From: Cyanodermella asteris
Lineage: Eukaryota > Ascomycota > Lecanoromycetes > Ostropales > Stictidaceae
Length of the DNA stretch: 52,709 bases
Assembly: GCA_900618795.1 (NCBI GenBank)
Contig: UYJD01000002.1
Location: forward strand, 1,556,465 to 1,609,173
Direction: 5' to 3'
Shown here: one piece after another, positions 51,301-52,709 of the stretch
Position numbering within the stretch: position 1 is the first letter of the stretch
Layout of the letters: every line of letters begins with the position of its first letter
Notes under the pieces: model-generated
Databases searched by the model: none
Told to the model about the DNA's origin: nothing
What the model saw: only the letters and a program-made list of their open reading frames with translations
Position numbers and translations under genes: made by a program

Positions 51301-52709
51301 ATGCCCAATCTATACTTGAACCCTGACTTGGCTTTCGGTCCTGCTTCGATGCCGCCAATTCCACCTGACCACTCCTGGCTAATAGGTGCCGACGGAAATT
51401 GGGCATTCTATGGTGACGCCAGCGGTACCGATCTTGCGGACATGATTCGCAATGACTTTTCGTCAAATGATCAGGATGCCGACTACCAGGAAGTGGCAGA
51501 GCCCGAACCTGGAAGTTATGACTTTAATGTAGGAAACGATATCCCTCTGTTGAGCCCGAGTCCAATCTTGAATCCTGCCACCATTCTCTTCGATGATAGC
51601 ATGTTTACCGGGAAACCCGCTCAAAGCATCCTTGGATTGCAAAGTGGTCACCGTCAACAGGAACAAAATCATTCAGTCGGATACCAATCCACATCAAATC
51701 ACCAAGTGAAAAGGAACACCAGTGATCGCTTTGCCAGAATTCAACAATATGATGGCCATAGTGTAGGACCGCTACCTCCTGCCGGCGACCTCAACGCTAC
51801 ATCAAGCGGAAAGCCGCAACATCTGCCCATCGACCGGCAGATGACGGGACATGAGACTCCAGTCGCAAGGGTGAATGGAGTGGCTGCATCATCAAGACAC
51901 GCAGAAACTATGGCTCCGCCGCTGCAAGGACAGATCACTGAAACTCCCAAACGACTGCCAGTCAACGCAACCGCTAGTTTCTTTGGTGCTACCATTGCAA
52001 CTTCACCTTTATTCAGCGCACAAAGCCTCACATATTCAACCATTGAGGAGGCGAGAGCATTGAGCGATATCAGCAGCGTTGAATGGGTGATCCAAGAGGA
52101 CACCACGCGAGATACGCCACTGCACAAATCATATGTCGCCCAAATCATGTCTGCGATAGTAGACATGTCTTGCTATAAAGACAACGACAGCATGGCCACG
52201 ACTGTACAAAAAAAATATACCAACAGCAAGGGTGAAATGCTAGACAAGCACAGAGTCAAGTTGGAGCAAGTCGCATGGAGCTGGTTGGATGCTCTTCTTG
52301 CTTACGCAGATCACGGGCCCAGATGGCAAACCGAGCTGTCAAGTCACAGAGATCTTCTGCGCCAGGATGGAGAGGGATCCTTTGCCAAGCACGTTGAGGA
52401 CCTGGTGGAAGTATTACGCAGGCGAAAGACCCTTTGCAACCGCGGCTTCGGTCACGAAGAGCAGACCGAACGCAGAATGAGAGAGGTCGTGGACGACATC
52501 AAAGGCGTGGAACGTCAAGTTGAACACCAAAAAGCAAGCAACGACAGAAAGAAAGCGAGGACAGCAGAAGATCGCAAGGCTGAGCCGAATACACAGGGCC
52601 AGAAGGCATCTAGGGGCAAGAAGCGGAAGCTGCCCGTGATAGCCAAAGATGAACAAGGAGATGCCGAAGATGGGGAGGAGAAAGCGAGACCAAAAAGACG
52701 AAAGCAGTG
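51301..52709 (+). CDS. Uncharacterised protein, paralogue C, 5' part only (runs off the window)
   Basis: An uninterrupted frame of at least 469 codons from an ATG at 51301 to the window edge, with no stop. The N-terminal ~240 residues are low-complexity with aromatic/acidic patches (HSWLIGADGNWAFYGD). From about 240 it matches the family core: STIEEARAL, RDTPLHKSYVAQIMSAIVDMS, then HGPRW, GSFAKHVEDLVEVLRRRKTLC. It is the most diverged of the three (HGPR replaces GGPR). The visible end is strongly basic, with GKKRKLPV and RPKRRKQ resembling nuclear localisation signals and an acidic break between them. The same core and strand as A and B support a tandem duplication. Function not recognised. 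Confidence 0.75.
   Translation, partial: MPNLYLNPDLAFGPASMPPIPPDHSWLIGADGNWAFYGDASGTDLADMIRNDFSSNDQDADYQEVAEPEPGSYDFNVGNDIPLLSPSPILNPATILFDDSMFTGKPAQSILGLQSGHRQQEQNHSVGYQSTSNHQVKRNTSDRFARIQQYDGHSVGPLPPAGDLNATSSGKPQHLPIDRQMTGHETPVARVNGVAASSRHAETMAPPLQGQITETPKRLPVNATASFFGATIATSPLFSAQSLTYSTIEEARALSDISSVEWVIQEDTTRDTPLHKSYVAQIMSAIVDMSCYKDNDSMATTVQKKYTNSKGEMLDKHRVKLEQVAWSWLDALLAYADHGPRWQTELSSHRDLLRQDGEGSFAKHVEDLVEVLRRRKTLCNRGFGHEEQTERRMREVVDDIKGVERQVEHQKASNDRKKARTAEDRKAEPNTQGQKASRGKKRKLPVIAKDEQGDAEDGEEKARPKRRKQ

Overview
The window is nuclear DNA of a filamentous ascomycete. The protein-coding genes are dense, encode typical fungal families, and are broken by short GT-AG introns (about 47-155 bp) with CTRAY-like branch sites. 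The gene set (a multi-WSC secreted protein, a questin-oxidase-like protein, TauD dioxygenase, secretory lipase, phytase) fits a dothideomycete, perhaps near Mycosphaerellaceae; that placement is inference from gene content only. No bacterial operon, CRISPR array, provirus or recognisable transposon was seen. Several of the longest open frames begin at TTG or GTG; I moved those starts to the first credible ATG, or rebuilt upstream exons by frame and splice-site logic.

Layout. 0.6-15.0 kb is a housekeeping block: a PLC-like phosphodiesterase (-), an AIM18-type mitochondrial chalcone-isomerase-fold protein (+), a TBC/Rab-GAP of the TBC1D5 type (+, four exons rebuilt here), the tRNA m1A58 methyltransferase subunit TRM6 (-, two exons), a MINDY-type deubiquitinase (+) and the UNC-45/Cro1/She4 myosin chaperone (-). 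From 15.0 to 22.05 kb I see no gene. 22.05-28.6 kb holds one very large secreted protein gene (about 2085 aa: beta-propeller, Ig/ASH-like region, eight WSC domains); it contains an assembly gap and one doubtful splice donor. 29.9-34.7 kb carries a secretory lipase, a TauD/TfdA dioxygenase and a questin-oxidase-like protein. 36.0-43.1 kb carries a putative Golgi type II glycosyltransferase-like protein (-), isopentenyl-diphosphate isomerase (+) and a histidine acid phosphatase that, in my model, has an N-terminal membrane anchor supplied by an upstream exon. 45.8-52.7 kb is a head-to-tail array of three paralogous genes of unknown function, the last one running off the window.

How the genes relate. 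Most are unlinked housekeeping functions (membrane traffic, tRNA modification, ubiquitin removal, actomyosin, isoprenoid supply). The secreted WSC protein, lipase and phosphatase could serve the cell surface and nutrient acquisition. The most novel-looking content is the three-gene array: each protein has disordered flanks, a shared core of about 120-130 residues ending in a GPR...F..HV...K motif, and basic clusters resembling nuclear localisation signals. No recognised domain was found by eye. It is the best candidate here for an undescribed family or system.
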